Positions 52,880-61,934 of a stretch of DNA of 64,000 nt are shown in pieces (the stretch's first letter is position 1; each line of letters opens with the position of its first letter). The notes beneath the pieces are model-generated. The model saw nothing but the letters and a program-made list of their open reading frames with translations, did no database searches and was not told where the DNA came from. The position numbers and the translations under genes were made by a program. Source of the stretch: Porphyromonadaceae bacterium UBA7332 (GTDB lineage: Bacteria > Bacteroidota > Bacteroidia > Bacteroidales > UBA7332); the NCBI GenBank assembly GCA_002471225.1, contig DKPO01000018.1, positions 1 through 64,000 on the forward strand. Reading direction: 5' to 3'.

Positions 52880-55234
52880 ATGATGAGAAGAAATATATCA
52901 TCACTAGGAGCCATTTTAGCGCTAAGCATGCTAATATCTTCTTGTGAAACAAAAATAAAAAATACAGGCTCAGAACGAAATAATCCGATCGAAATGAAGG
53001 TTGATAGCGTTCTCTCAAAAATGACTCTCGAACAGAAAGTAGGTCAGATGACTCAGCTTACGATAGATGTTCTTACAAAAGGAGGCCCATTTGTTTCACA
53101 TGCCCCATTTGAATTAGAGGATTCTCTTTTGGATACAGTCTTTGTGAAATACCAGATAGGATCCATATTGAATACATTTTCAAATACACCTCAAACAACA
53201 CAAGAGTGGTATAAGAATTTGAAAAAAATGCAGGAGAAGGCATTAGCGAATGGCGGGATACCGATGGTTTATGGGGTTGATGCGATTCATGGTGTAACCT
53301 ATACGATTGGTGCGACTCTTTTCCCACAGCAAATAGGAATGGGGGCTACATTTAATCCTGAACTGGTAAAACAAGGAGCAGCTGTTACGGCTTATGAAAC
53401 TAGGGCTTCCGGTATTCCATGGAATTTTTCTCCCGTTCTGGATTTAGGCAGAGATGCCCGATGGAGCCGGATGTGGGAAACGTATTCCGAAGATAGCTAC
53501 TTAGTCTCTCAAATGGGAGTTGCATGTGTGGAAGGGTATCAAGGTAATGATCCGGATAAAATAGGGAATACCCATGTAGCCTCTTGTTTGAAACACTTTA
53601 TGGGCTATGGGGTAAGTGTATCCGGAAAAGATAGAACACCTAGTTCGATTTCAGAACAGGAGATGAGAGAACGACACTTTGCTCCTTTCTTAGATGCTAT
53701 AAAAGCAGGAGCATTGTCTGTTATGGTCAATTCGGGATTAAATAACGGGTTGCCATATCATATAAATGCTGAATATCTGACTCAATGGCTAAAAACAGAT
53801 TTGAACTGGGATGGGGTTATTGTTACGGATTGGGCTGATATTAATAATATATTTAATCGGGATAAAATCGTTCCGACTAAAAAAGAAGCAATAAAATTGG
53901 CTATTAATGCAGGAATAGACATGAGCATGGATCCATACGATCTTAAGTTTCCGGTTTTACTGCGTGAGTTAGTCGAGGAGGGTGAAGTGAAAATGGAAAG
54001 AATAGACGATGCGGTTCGCCGTATTCTAAGAATGAAATTTCGCCTGGGACTTTTTGATAAGCCGATAACAAATCCTTCTGATTATCCGTTATTCGGATCA
54101 GAAGAACATGCTAAATTAGCTTTATCTTCAGCTGAAGAGTCTATAACATTGCTTAAAAATGAAGATTCAGTACTTCCGTTATTGAAGAATAAGCGGGTGT
54201 TAGTAGCAGGTCCTGCTGCGAATACAATGCGTTCTTTGAATGGAGGATGGACCCTTAGCTGGCAAGGAGAGAAAGCAGATCAGTATGCTTCGGATTACAA
54301 CACGATTCTGGAGGCGATTCAAACGAAGATCGGTAAAGAAAATGTGATTTATGAACCGGGTATCGAGTTTGCGACAGGAGATGCGAAATACTACGAAGAA
54401 AAAACACCACAGATCGAAAAAGCTGTGACTGCTGCCAGATCTGTAGATTATATAGTTCTTTGTCTGGGTGAGAATTCCTACTGTGAAACGCCTGGGAACC
54501 TGAATACTCTGGACTTAAGTGAGAATCAGCAGAATTTGGCAAAAGCATTAGCTAAAACAGGAAAACCGATCATACTTGTTTTATCGGAAGGGCGCCCGCG
54601 CGTGATCTCAGATATTGAGCCATTGATAAAGGGTATTGTTCAAATATATTATCCTGGAAATTACGGAGGAGATGCACTTGCGAATATTCTCTGGGGTGAT
54701 GTCAATCCTAGTGGAAAGTTGCCATATACGTATCCGCTATCGGCTAATTCATTATTGACATACGACTATAAGCCATCTGAAAACACAGATGTTATGGCAG
54801 GAGCCTATAATTACGATGCAGTAGCCTCTGTTCAATGGGCATTTGGTTATGGGTTGAGTTATACGAAATTTGAGTATTCAAACTTACGACTAAGTAAAAC
54901 TGATTTTACTGCGACTGATGAATTAACTTTTCAGATTGACGTAAAGAATGCAGGTGCCAGATCGGGTAAAGAAGTTGCGATGCTTTTTGTTAGTGACCTT
55001 TTTGCATCATTAAGTCCTGACAACCGGAGATTACGTGGTTTCGAAAAGATACAGATAGAACCTGGAGAGACTAAATCAGTGACCATAAAGATCAAAGGTT
55101 CGGACTTAGCATTTGTCGGGCATGATGGTAAATGGATACTGGAAAAAGGAGACTTTAAGGCTCAGATCGGAACAGAAGTTGTCGATTTAAAATGCACCGA
55201 AACGAAGAAATGGAATTCTCCTAATATAGATTAA
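52880..55234 (+). CDS. GH3 beta-glucosidase lipoprotein (second)
   Basis: The 784-residue enzyme has a lipoprotein signal (MLISSC, Cys22). The GH3 barrel has MTLEQKVGQMTQL, GIPMVYGVDAIHGVTYTIGATLFPQ, WNFSPVLDLGRDARWSRMWETYSEDSYL, VASCLKHFMGYG and the nucleophile Asp317 in WDGVIVTDWAD. The sandwich domain follows, then a fibronectin-III-like tail (KNAGARSGKEVAMLFVSDLFASLSPDNRRLRGF). It differs clearly from the first GH3 of the locus (KDRTPSSIS loop, different spacing), so the two likely act on different linkages or chain lengths. It ends the susC operon. Confidence 0.95.
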   Translation: MMRRNISSLGAILALSMLISSCETKIKNTGSERNNPIEMKVDSVLSKMTLEQKVGQMTQLTIDVLTKGGPFVSHAPFELEDSLLDTVFVKYQIGSILNTFSNTPQTTQEWYKNLKKMQEKALANGGIPMVYGVDAIHGVTYTIGATLFPQQIGMGATFNPELVKQGAAVTAYETRASGIPWNFSPVLDLGRDARWSRMWETYSEDSYLVSQMGVACVEGYQGNDPDKIGNTHVASCLKHFMGYGVSVSGKDRTPSSISEQEMRERHFAPFLDAIKAGALSVMVNSGLNNGLPYHINAEYLTQWLKTDLNWDGVIVTDWADINNIFNRDKIVPTKKEAIKLAINAGIDMSMDPYDLKFPVLLRELVEEGEVKMERIDDAVRRILRMKFRLGLFDKPITNPSDYPLFGSEEHAKLALSSAEESITLLKNEDSVLPLLKNKRVLVAGPAANTMRSLNGGWTLSWQGEKADQYASDYNTILEAIQTKIGKENVIYEPGIEFATGDAKYYEEKTPQIEKAVTAARSVDYIVLCLGENSYCETPGNLNTLDLSENQQNLAKALAKTGKPIILVLSEGRPRVISDIEPLIKGIVQIYYPGNYGGDALANILWGDVNPSGKLPYTYPLSANSLLTYDYKPSENTDVMAGAYNYDAVASVQWAFGYGLSYTKFEYSNLRLSKTDFTATDELTFQIDVKNAGARSGKEVAMLFVSDLFASLSPDNRRLRGFEKIQIEPGETKSVTIKIKGSDLAFVGHDGKWILEKGDFKAQIGTEVVDLKCTETKKWNSPNID

Positions 55235-55306
55235 AAGAGTAAGGTTTAAGTATTAAGTAATCTAATAGATTTCAGAGTAGTAAGGTTAAAGGGCTTTATA
55301 GTTGAG

Positions 55307-55343
55307 GGCTGCTGCGGGAATAATTCTTGTGGCAGCCTTTTTT
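55307..55343 (+). terminator. Intrinsic terminator of the beta-glucan operon
   Basis: A GGCTGC/GCAGCC stem (55307-55312 with 55332-55337), with a weaker inner helix, is followed by six T residues. It lies about 70 bases past the second GH3 stop. Confidence 0.85.
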
Positions 55344-55427
55344 AGGATACTTTCTCGGTAAAATTGTTTTTTATTACTTCAAAACATCTATCTTGCAACT
55401 GATTACTAATGATAAAGAGTAGAATCA

Positions 55428-57044
55428 ATGGCCATTAAAGACTCATTTTATATATTGAAAGATCGGGTGAAGCCTCAGCGTCGAATAGAAAAAAGTTTTG
55501 AGTCTGATCCGAAGATGACGGACTGGGATAAAGTGGATTATTATTGCCGGAACAGGAAGTGCGGGGCGGGCGAACGGATATTGCCAGAAACCATGTGTGA
55601 GGATATTGATCTGAACGAATTCTTTCTTTTTGCAGATCGCACGGAGTCAATTGTAGGTGAACAGTATCTTTATAGCCGTTTGCTGACGGATAAGGAGTCT
55701 ATAGATTTTGAAGAGCAGGAATCCTGGATCGGGCGAATGGATCGGGATGAGAGTCTTTGCAGAGTATTGCAGAAACTTTTGAGTCGGTTGAAGCGCAGAG
55801 AAGCGTATTATCTGCCGCATTTATTTCTGGACCTTTCCTTTACGAAACCTTTTTATTATGGCTGGATGGAGTTATTATCGCTTCTGCCTTTGCTCTTATT
55901 GGTGGTGTCGTTTTGGGAACCTGCTTGTTTGTTTCTTCTATTCGGTGTACTGCTGATCAATTTGATGATTCATCTGCATAATAAGCGGATTATGTTTATG
56001 TATCAGGACTCGATACCTCCCTTGTATAGCTTGATTTGTGCCGCAGAGGGATTGCTGGACATGGTGAAGAATGGAGATTACGAAAAAGAAAGAGTGGCTG
56101 TGAAAAAGCTTTCGGGCGATAAATATAAAATGCAGCTGTTTACGCTGGAAAGTAAAAGTGATGATTCGCTTTTGTCTCTGTTATATCTCGTTTTTGATTA
56201 TCTCAAAGTATTTTTTCTTATCGAACCCTTGTGGGCATATCGCCTGCTGGATAAACTAAAGAAGCATCAGCAGGAGGTTGAGACGCTGTTTACTTTTGTA
56301 GGGCGTATCGACAGTTATTTATCGGTTTACAGACTGAGAAAACAATTATCTTTTTATACGCTTCCTGCATGGGGAGATGAGGTGAAGGCTGAATTAAGTT
56401 TTACGGATCTGTATCATCCGCTGATTGGGGATTGTGTGCCTAATTCGCTGGATACAGAAGGAAAATCAGTCTTGCTCACGGGATCGAATATGGCAGGGAA
56501 GACTTCTTTTATACGAGCTGTAGCCCTGAATGTTCTGAGTGCTAAAACCCTGAATACCGCTTTTGCCAAATCAATCCGATTGTCGCCCTTTGCCCTTTAT
56601 TCATCCATACGTATAACGGACAGTCTGAACGAAGGGGTGAGTTACTATCAGAAAGAAGTACAGACCATCGGTAAAATGATTGAGGCAAGTACAAAGAGCG
56701 GTACGAAGTTATTTCTGCTGGATGAACTATACAAAGGAACAAACACGCAGGAACGGATTGCTGCCGGGAAAGCGGTCTTGAATTTTTTGGCTGATCCGGA
56801 AGAGAATATGGTTTTCGTATCAACGCATGATATCGAATTGGCGGCTTTACTGGAAAAGAATTATGAGTTATACCATTTTACGGAAACCGTGTCGGGAGAT
56901 GCGATTCATTTTGATTATAAACTGAAGAGAGGAGTGCTGACAACACGTAATGCGATCAGGATATTGCAACTCAATGCTTATCCCGAATCCATTATTCAGG
57001 AAGCATTGAGTTTGCTGGAAAACAGTAAAAAGAATCACATTTGA
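55428..57044 (+). CDS. MutS-family ATPase with membrane helices
   Basis: The 538-residue protein has a MutS core/lever-like helical region. The C-terminal MutS ATPase has Walker A GSNMAGKTSF (352-361), then SIRITDSLNEGVSYYQKEVQTIGKM, Walker B KLFLLDELYKGTNTQERI and the FVSTHDIELA switch. The mismatch-recognition domain (with its Phe-x-Glu motif) is absent. Two hydrophobic helices lie at ~143-163 and ~165-184 (ELLSLLPLLLLVVSF and ACLFLLFGVLLINLMIHL), so the protein is probably membrane-anchored. It is not the housekeeping MutS or MutS2 (no Smr domain). Its role is unknown. Its last ten bases overlap the convergent LytTR gene. Confidence 0.85.
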   Translation: MAIKDSFYILKDRVKPQRRIEKSFESDPKMTDWDKVDYYCRNRKCGAGERILPETMCEDIDLNEFFLFADRTESIVGEQYLYSRLLTDKESIDFEEQESWIGRMDRDESLCRVLQKLLSRLKRREAYYLPHLFLDLSFTKPFYYGWMELLSLLPLLLLVVSFWEPACLFLLFGVLLINLMIHLHNKRIMFMYQDSIPPLYSLICAAEGLLDMVKNGDYEKERVAVKKLSGDKYKMQLFTLESKSDDSLLSLLYLVFDYLKVFFLIEPLWAYRLLDKLKKHQQEVETLFTFVGRIDSYLSVYRLRKQLSFYTLPAWGDEVKAELSFTDLYHPLIGDCVPNSLDTEGKSVLLTGSNMAGKTSFIRAVALNVLSAKTLNTAFAKSIRLSPFALYSSIRITDSLNEGVSYYQKEVQTIGKMIEASTKSGTKLFLLDELYKGTNTQERIAAGKAVLNFLADPEENMVFVSTHDIELAALLEKNYELYHFTETVSGDAIHFDYKLKRGVLTTRNAIRILQLNAYPESIIQEALSLLENSKKNHI

Positions 57045-57718
57045 ATGATTTTCATGATATCTTCACGATAAGATTCGGAAATAGGGATTAGTTTCTTACC
57101 AAATACGATGCAGTTCCTTTCCATGACATTCACCTTCCGGACATTCACCAGAAAGGAACGATGTACCCGATAAAAGGGAGGAGATGACAAACCGGCTTCG
57201 ATCGCTTTGAGTGTCGATAATGTTTTAACCTCCGTTCCGTTTTCGAGCGCAATCAGTACGTAGTCCCGCAAAGATTCGATATAAAGGATATCGTTATAGT
57301 CTATTTTCAGTACCCGATAATCTGATTTCACGATCAGAAAATGATCCGCTTCGCTAACTGTTTCGCTGAAGCGTTGCACTTTCTTTACAGCTTTCAGAAA
57401 ATTGGGGTAACTAATTGGTTTTAATAAATAATCCAGCGCATCGACCCGAAAACCTTCTAAGGCATATTGATTAAAAGCCGTAGTGAAAATAATCTTCGTT
57501 GTAAAGGCATCAATACTTGCAGCCAGTTCCAGCCCCGTTATTTCAGGCATCTGAATGTCCAGAAACAACAAATCGACTTTTTCAGTCTGAAGAAAAGTAA
57601 GCGCTTCAAACGCATTGGTAAAACTGCCGACCAATTCAAGAGACGGCGTTTTATTCACATAAGATTCCAGTATAGATACAGCCAAAGGCTCATCATCCAC
57701 AATTACACAGCGTATCAT
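57035..57718 (-). CDS. LytTR-family response regulator
   Basis: The 227-residue regulator has a receiver domain with Asp54 (LLFLDIQMPEITGLEL), acidic VDDE at 7-10 and Lys in DYLLKPISY. A C-terminal LytTR DNA-binding domain follows (~130-227: ILYIESLRDYVLIALENGTEV, FYRVHRSFLVNVRKVN). Its start overlaps the kinase gene stop by four bases (ATGA), so the two are translationally coupled. It most likely controls the exporter operon in which it lies, a common layout in Bacteroidota. Confidence 0.95.
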   Translation of the reverse strand: MIRCVIVDDEPLAVSILESYVNKTPSLELVGSFTNAFEALTFLQTEKVDLLFLDIQMPEITGLELAASIDAFTTKIIFTTAFNQYALEGFRVDALDYLLKPISYPNFLKAVKKVQRFSETVSEADHFLIVKSDYRVLKIDYNDILYIESLRDYVLIALENGTEVKTLSTLKAIEAGLSSPPFYRVHRSFLVNVRKVNVMERNCIVFGKKLIPISESYREDIMKIIQM

Positions 57719-58752
57719 TTTTCTGCACGAATGATTAAGAGTGAAACATATTCGTCGCCGATCAGTTGACTCTGATACTGATGGCGGTTCGGATAAAGAA
57801 GCTCCAACCGGCGTTTCAGATTATCGAGGCCTATCCCTGAACCACTGCGGTCCTGATCGGTTTTAGGGAAATTCGTATTTCGCACGTAACAAATGATATT
57901 GTCGTATTCGCAATAAATACGAATGGATATATGCGAAGGTTTGCTTTGACTGATCCCGTGCTTAAAGGCATTTTCCACCAGTGTAATAAACAACAGAGGG
58001 GCTATTTGTCTTTTAGTATCGTTGTCTTCAAGATCCAGTTCGAGTGAAACTTGCCGTGGTAAACGCAAACGCATCAGATCGCAATAATTCCGGACAAATT
58101 CTATCTCCTTATCTAAAGAGATTGTTTCGCGGTTTGCCTCGTATAACTGATAGCGCAACATCTCGCACAGACTGATGATCGATACCTGGGCTTTGTCTTT
58201 ATCCAGGTCAATCAATGCATATATGTTATTCAGCGAATTAAAAAGAAAATGAGGGTTTAGCTGGTTTTTCAGTTCCTGAAGTTCGGCTTCTGTGCGTGCC
58301 TTTTCGAGTTCCTGAACCCTTTGTTTCTCCTCATACCATTGTCCCGTTACCTTAACCGCTACGCTGAGTCCGACAAAAAAGCATTGAACCAATACCATAA
58401 AGAAAGAGCGAATGAATCCGCTTTCCGGATGTCCCATTCCGTCGGGATGTTTCATCGGCGGCCCTGCCATAGAATGAAGGTATCCGACACAGACAGTCAA
58501 CGAAATTATAGCAACGAGATTAATGAGAATAAACAATCCGATCCGCTTTGTGAACAGAAATTTTCTGATCAGCCAGAGGTAATTCAGGTAGAACACAAAG
58601 ATAACCTGCAAAGGCATAACGAAGGCTCCCGGATCAAAAGGCGGATAATGAGAGCCTGTCGCAAAAGCCAATAAATAGGGCATCGACAGAAAGCCTGTCC
58701 AGACGGATGTATGGATAGCGATTTCGAGTATCTTATTTGATTTGTTATTCAT
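57715..58752 (-). CDS. LytS-like sensor histidine kinase
   Basis: The 345-residue kinase has four membrane helices (~12-30, 43-62, 70-92, 113-133). A cytoplasmic part follows with the His_kinase domain: phospho-acceptor His168 in LKNQLNPHFLFNSLNNIYALI, and an ATPase domain with LFITLVENAFKHGISQ and GSGIGLDNLKRRLELLY. No large periplasmic sensor is present. It pairs with the LytTR regulator encoded directly downstream, and its start overlaps the permease gene by eight bases. Confidence 0.95.
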   Translation of the reverse strand: MNNKSNKILEIAIHTSVWTGFLSMPYLLAFATGSHYPPFDPGAFVMPLQVIFVFYLNYLWLIRKFLFTKRIGLFILINLVAIISLTVCVGYLHSMAGPPMKHPDGMGHPESGFIRSFFMVLVQCFFVGLSVAVKVTGQWYEEKQRVQELEKARTEAELQELKNQLNPHFLFNSLNNIYALIDLDKDKAQVSIISLCEMLRYQLYEANRETISLDKEIEFVRNYCDLMRLRLPRQVSLELDLEDNDTKRQIAPLLFITLVENAFKHGISQSKPSHISIRIYCEYDNIICYVRNTNFPKTDQDRSGSGIGLDNLKRRLELLYPNRHQYQSQLIGDEYVSLLIIRAEK

Positions 58753-59965
58753 ATCTTAATGCAACTATAGGGTCTAATTGAGAGGCCTTCTTAGCCGGAT
58801 ACCAACCAAAGAATATACCCTCGGCAAAGCAAACACCAAAGGCAAGCAGTACAGAACCGATATTCAGAACAAACTCCCAGTTCAGAAACAAAGATACCAG
58901 ATAGCTTACGATAATACCCAACAAAATGCCTAAAAATCCGCCTATTAGCGAGAGTATGATCGATTCGGATAAAAACTGCATCAGTACAAATTGTTTTTGT
59001 GCACCGATTGACATGCGCAATCCGATTTCTTTTGTCCGTTCCGTAACGGTTACATACATAATATTCATAATCCCGATTCCGCCTACAAGCAGTGAAATAG
59101 CTGCAACAGAGGTCAGAAGTGCCGTAAGCATTCCTGTGACATTGGAAACCATGGAGAGCATTTCGGCTTGTGTAAAGATATCAAAATCATCCGTATCGGA
59201 CGGTTTGAGTTTGTGGGCGCGACGTATTACAGACTTGATCTCCGTAACGGCATTTTCAGACTCTTCTTCCGATACCGCACTCGCGAAAATTGAATTAAAG
59301 TGCGTAATGGCAAGCATCCGTTTCTGAACAGTCGAATAGGGGAGATACACTACATTGTCCTGATCCTGTCCCATCCCGTTTTGTCCGCGCTCTTCCAATA
59401 CACCGATGATTTTCAACGGGATATTCTTAAAACGTATGGTTTTGCCAATCGGATCACTTCCGTCAGGAAAAAGTTTATCAACGATCGTTTTACCGATCAC
59501 ACAGACTTTAGCCGCGGTTTCCACATCGGTTGTTGAAAAGAAGATACCTTTTTGCATTTTCAAATCGCGAATATGCTGAAACGTGACGTCCACACCGCTC
59601 AGAGATGTCGGTGTATTATTTGTTCCGGCAACTAACTGGCCACTGATATTGACCGAAGGAGACACATTTGTGATTAGCTTACACTCCTTTTTCAAAGCTT
59701 TCAGATCTGATTCCGTCAGAGATTTAGCATCGCCGGCTCCCATATTGATCCCGCCTCTTTGTTGTTGAGCAGGAGAAATAAAAATCATGTTTGTCCCGGT
59801 AGATGCAATCTCATTGCGGATATTGTTTGTCGAAGCCGAGCCCAGAGAAACAACAGCAATAACCGATGCAATACCGATAATGATTCCGAGCATTGTCAGA
59901 AATGCACGGGTTTTGTTTCTGAGCAAAGCCCGATAAGCGATGTTTATGTAGTTATACCATTTCAT
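58745..59965 (-). CDS. MacB-like ABC permease
   Basis: The 406-residue permease begins IAYRALLRNKTRAFLTMLGIIIGIASVIAVVSLGSAS, the MacB first helix. The periplasmic MacB-core domain follows (TNMIFISPAQQQRGGINMGAGDAKSLTESDLKAL), then three helices with VTERTKEIGLRMSIGAQKQFVLMQFLSESIILSLIGGFLGILLG and WYPAKKASQLDPIVALRYE at the C terminus. E. coli MacB fuses ATPase and permease; here they are separate genes overlapping by 14 bases. With its ATPase, adaptor and TolC it makes a MacAB-TolC type exporter for antibiotics, peptides or lipids. Confidence 0.95.
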   Translation of the reverse strand: MKWYNYINIAYRALLRNKTRAFLTMLGIIIGIASVIAVVSLGSASTNNIRNEIASTGTNMIFISPAQQQRGGINMGAGDAKSLTESDLKALKKECKLITNVSPSVNISGQLVAGTNNTPTSLSGVDVTFQHIRDLKMQKGIFFSTTDVETAAKVCVIGKTIVDKLFPDGSDPIGKTIRFKNIPLKIIGVLEERGQNGMGQDQDNVVYLPYSTVQKRMLAITHFNSIFASAVSEEESENAVTEIKSVIRRAHKLKPSDTDDFDIFTQAEMLSMVSNVTGMLTALLTSVAAISLLVGGIGIMNIMYVTVTERTKEIGLRMSIGAQKQFVLMQFLSESIILSLIGGFLGILLGIIVSYLVSLFLNWEFVLNIGSVLLAFGVCFAEGIFFGWYPAKKASQLDPIVALRYE

Positions 59966-60707
59966 AATCCTGATTCTTAGGTAGAGACGCTAATGCTAAA
60001 GCAGCACTTTGAGTCATAATTGGCGTATCGGTGATAATTAATCCGTCTTTTAAACGTATAGATCGGGTAGTAAAATTCGCAATATCCGGCTCATGTGTAA
60101 CAAAACAGATGGTTTTGCCCTGCGCATTCAATTGCTGAAACAAAGACATCACTTCATACGAAGTTCTTGTATCGAGGTTTCCCGTCGCTTCGTCGGCTAA
60201 GATCATCACAGGGTCGTTAACCAATGCGCGGGCAATAGCCACACGCTGTTGTTGTCCTCCGCTCAGTTGATTCGGAAAATGGTTCATCCGATCTTGTAGT
60301 CCGACCTGTTCAAGAGCAAACTTAGCACGCTCTTTACGTTCTCTGGATTTAATGTCAGGGTTGTAAAGCAGAGGTAGTTCAACCTGCTCTACCGCAGAGG
60401 TACGAGGCAACAAGTTATAGGATTGGAATACAAATCCAAGCTTACGGTTTCTAAGCAAGGACAGCGCCTGATCGTTTTGTTTTGAAACAGCGATACCGTC
60501 AATGAAATATTCTCCGGAAGTCGGTTTATCCAGACAGCCCAGTATATTCAGTAAAGTACTTTTTCCCGATCCGCTTGTACCCATAATCGATACAAATTCT
60601 CCCTCATTAACCGAAAATGAAATACCGCGTAAAGCATGAACCTTCTCACTGCCCATTTCGAAAGTACGGGTCAATTGTTCTATTTTTAAGACTTCCTTAT
60701 TTGTCAT
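59952..60707 (-). CDS. MacB-type ABC ATPase
   Basis: I start at the ATG at 60707 (MTNKEVLKIEQLTRTF); an in-frame TTG at 60728 is less likely. The ~251-residue ATPase has Walker A GTSGSGKST, Q-loop FVFQSYNLLPRT, signature LSGGQQQRVAIARAL, Walker B VMILADEATGNLD (Ala where most have Pro) and FVTHEPDIA. It is longer than the first exporter's ATPase by a C-terminal extension (ITDTPIMTQSAALALASLPKNQDYEMV). The gene overlaps the permease gene start and follows the adaptor gene by 28 bases. Confidence 0.95.
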   Translation of the reverse strand: MTNKEVLKIEQLTRTFEMGSEKVHALRGISFSVNEGEFVSIMGTSGSGKSTLLNILGCLDKPTSGEYFIDGIAVSKQNDQALSLLRNRKLGFVFQSYNLLPRTSAVEQVELPLLYNPDIKSRERKERAKFALEQVGLQDRMNHFPNQLSGGQQQRVAIARALVNDPVMILADEATGNLDTRTSYEVMSLFQQLNAQGKTICFVTHEPDIANFTTRSIRLKDGLIITDTPIMTQSAALALASLPKNQDYEMV

Positions 60708-60735
60708 ATTATTTTCTGCTAAGTTCAAACGGTTG

Positions 60736-61929
60736 TTAATGCATCATAGCACCCGGTCCGCCTCCCGGTCCTCCTTTGGGTGGTTTAGGGAAAAAGCTGG
60801 CCCCTTCTGTTTTTGACTTCGGATCAATGGCTTCAATACCAAGAATTATTTCGTCATTACGCTGGATACCGGATTTAATAATCGTGTTTACACCATCCGA
60901 TTCTCCGACATTAACCGAAACTGAGCGAAGTCCCTCAGCTCCTTTTACCCAAATATGATTAGAGCTATTGCCTGATTCCTGATCTTTTGACTGAAGAATA
61001 GGTTCTTTGATCTTAGAAGCATCGGGACTGAAATAAAGCGCTTCGGCAGGAACAATTATTCCGCGGGATGATTGAGTCGTAATAGTCGTATTGGCAGTCA
61101 TTCCCGGGAATAGTTTCTCATCGGGATTCGGCGCATCAATAATAACCGTATAAGTAACGACATTGGCTGAAACGGTAGGTTCGAGACGTATTTGTGAAAC
61201 AGTACCGTTAAATACCTCGCCCGGATAAGTATCGACATCGAAAATAGCTTTTTGTCCGACTTTGATTCGACCTATGTCCGCTTCATCCACATTCGCTTCC
61301 ACCTGCATTTTAGTCAGGTCATTGGCTATCGTGAAAAGGGTTGGCGTATTAAAAGAAGCTGCAACTGTCTGACCTTCGTCAACGGCTCTGTTCAGAACAC
61401 GGCCCGAAATCGGTGAATAAATTTCGGCATAAGAGAGATTGACCAGCGATTGCTGATAGTCGGCTTTTGTCGTAATGACTTTACCTTTCGCATTTGCCAG
61501 ACGATTCTCTGCTTCTTCCAGCGAAGCAGGAGTGGAGGCTTTCTGATCATATAATGATTTGGTACGCTCGTAACTAAGTTTGGCAAGTTTCAGATCACTT
61601 TCGGCATTCTCATACGAAGCCTTTGCCTGACGGACACGCTCACTAAGGGTTGCTTTATCCAGTTCGGCTAATAACTGTCCTTCTTTGACCTGAGAGTTGA
61701 AATCCACAAAGATCCGGGTTACGATTCCTGAAACTTGAGTACCGACTTCTACTTTCGTTACAGGCTGTATATTTCCGCTTGCTGTGACACTTAATTCAAG
61801 TTCGCCCTCCTGTGGATTTGTTGTCCGTAGCATATACATATCTTTCGGTTTTCCGAATGCGAAAAACCAGACGCAGGCTACACCCGCTAATAGTATTGAG
61901 CTGATCAGGATGATATTCTTTTTCTTCAT
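60736..61929 (-). CDS. MacA-like periplasmic adaptor
   Basis: I start at the ATG at 61929 (MKKKNIILISSILLAGVACVWFF); an upstream in-frame TTG at 61938 overlaps the TolC stop. One membrane helix (~4-22) leads into lipoyl, coiled-coil and beta-barrel domains: VTASGNIQPVTKVEVGTQVSGIVTRIFVDFNSQVKEGQLLAELD, then EIYSPISGRVLNRAVDEGQTVAASF, EANVDEADIGRIKVGQKAIFDVDTYPG and PGMTANTTITT. The end is Pro/Gly-rich (FFPKPPKGGPGGGPGAMMH), an unusual tail. It would join the MacB-like permease to the TolC-type channel. Confidence 0.94.
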   Translation of the reverse strand: MKKKNIILISSILLAGVACVWFFAFGKPKDMYMLRTTNPQEGELELSVTASGNIQPVTKVEVGTQVSGIVTRIFVDFNSQVKEGQLLAELDKATLSERVRQAKASYENAESDLKLAKLSYERTKSLYDQKASTPASLEEAENRLANAKGKVITTKADYQQSLVNLSYAEIYSPISGRVLNRAVDEGQTVAASFNTPTLFTIANDLTKMQVEANVDEADIGRIKVGQKAIFDVDTYPGEVFNGTVSQIRLEPTVSANVVTYTVIIDAPNPDEKLFPGMTANTTITTQSSRGIIVPAEALYFSPDASKIKEPILQSKDQESGNSSNHIWVKGAEGLRSVSVNVGESDGVNTIIKSGIQRNDEIILGIEAIDPKSKTEGASFFPKPPKGGPGGGPGAMMH

Positions 61930-61934
61930 AGTTG

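Noticed and set aside
57035..57044. Convergent 10-base overlap of the MutS-like and LytTR genes
   Set aside because: Short convergent overlaps are ordinary in compact bacterial genomes; both frames end with normal stops.
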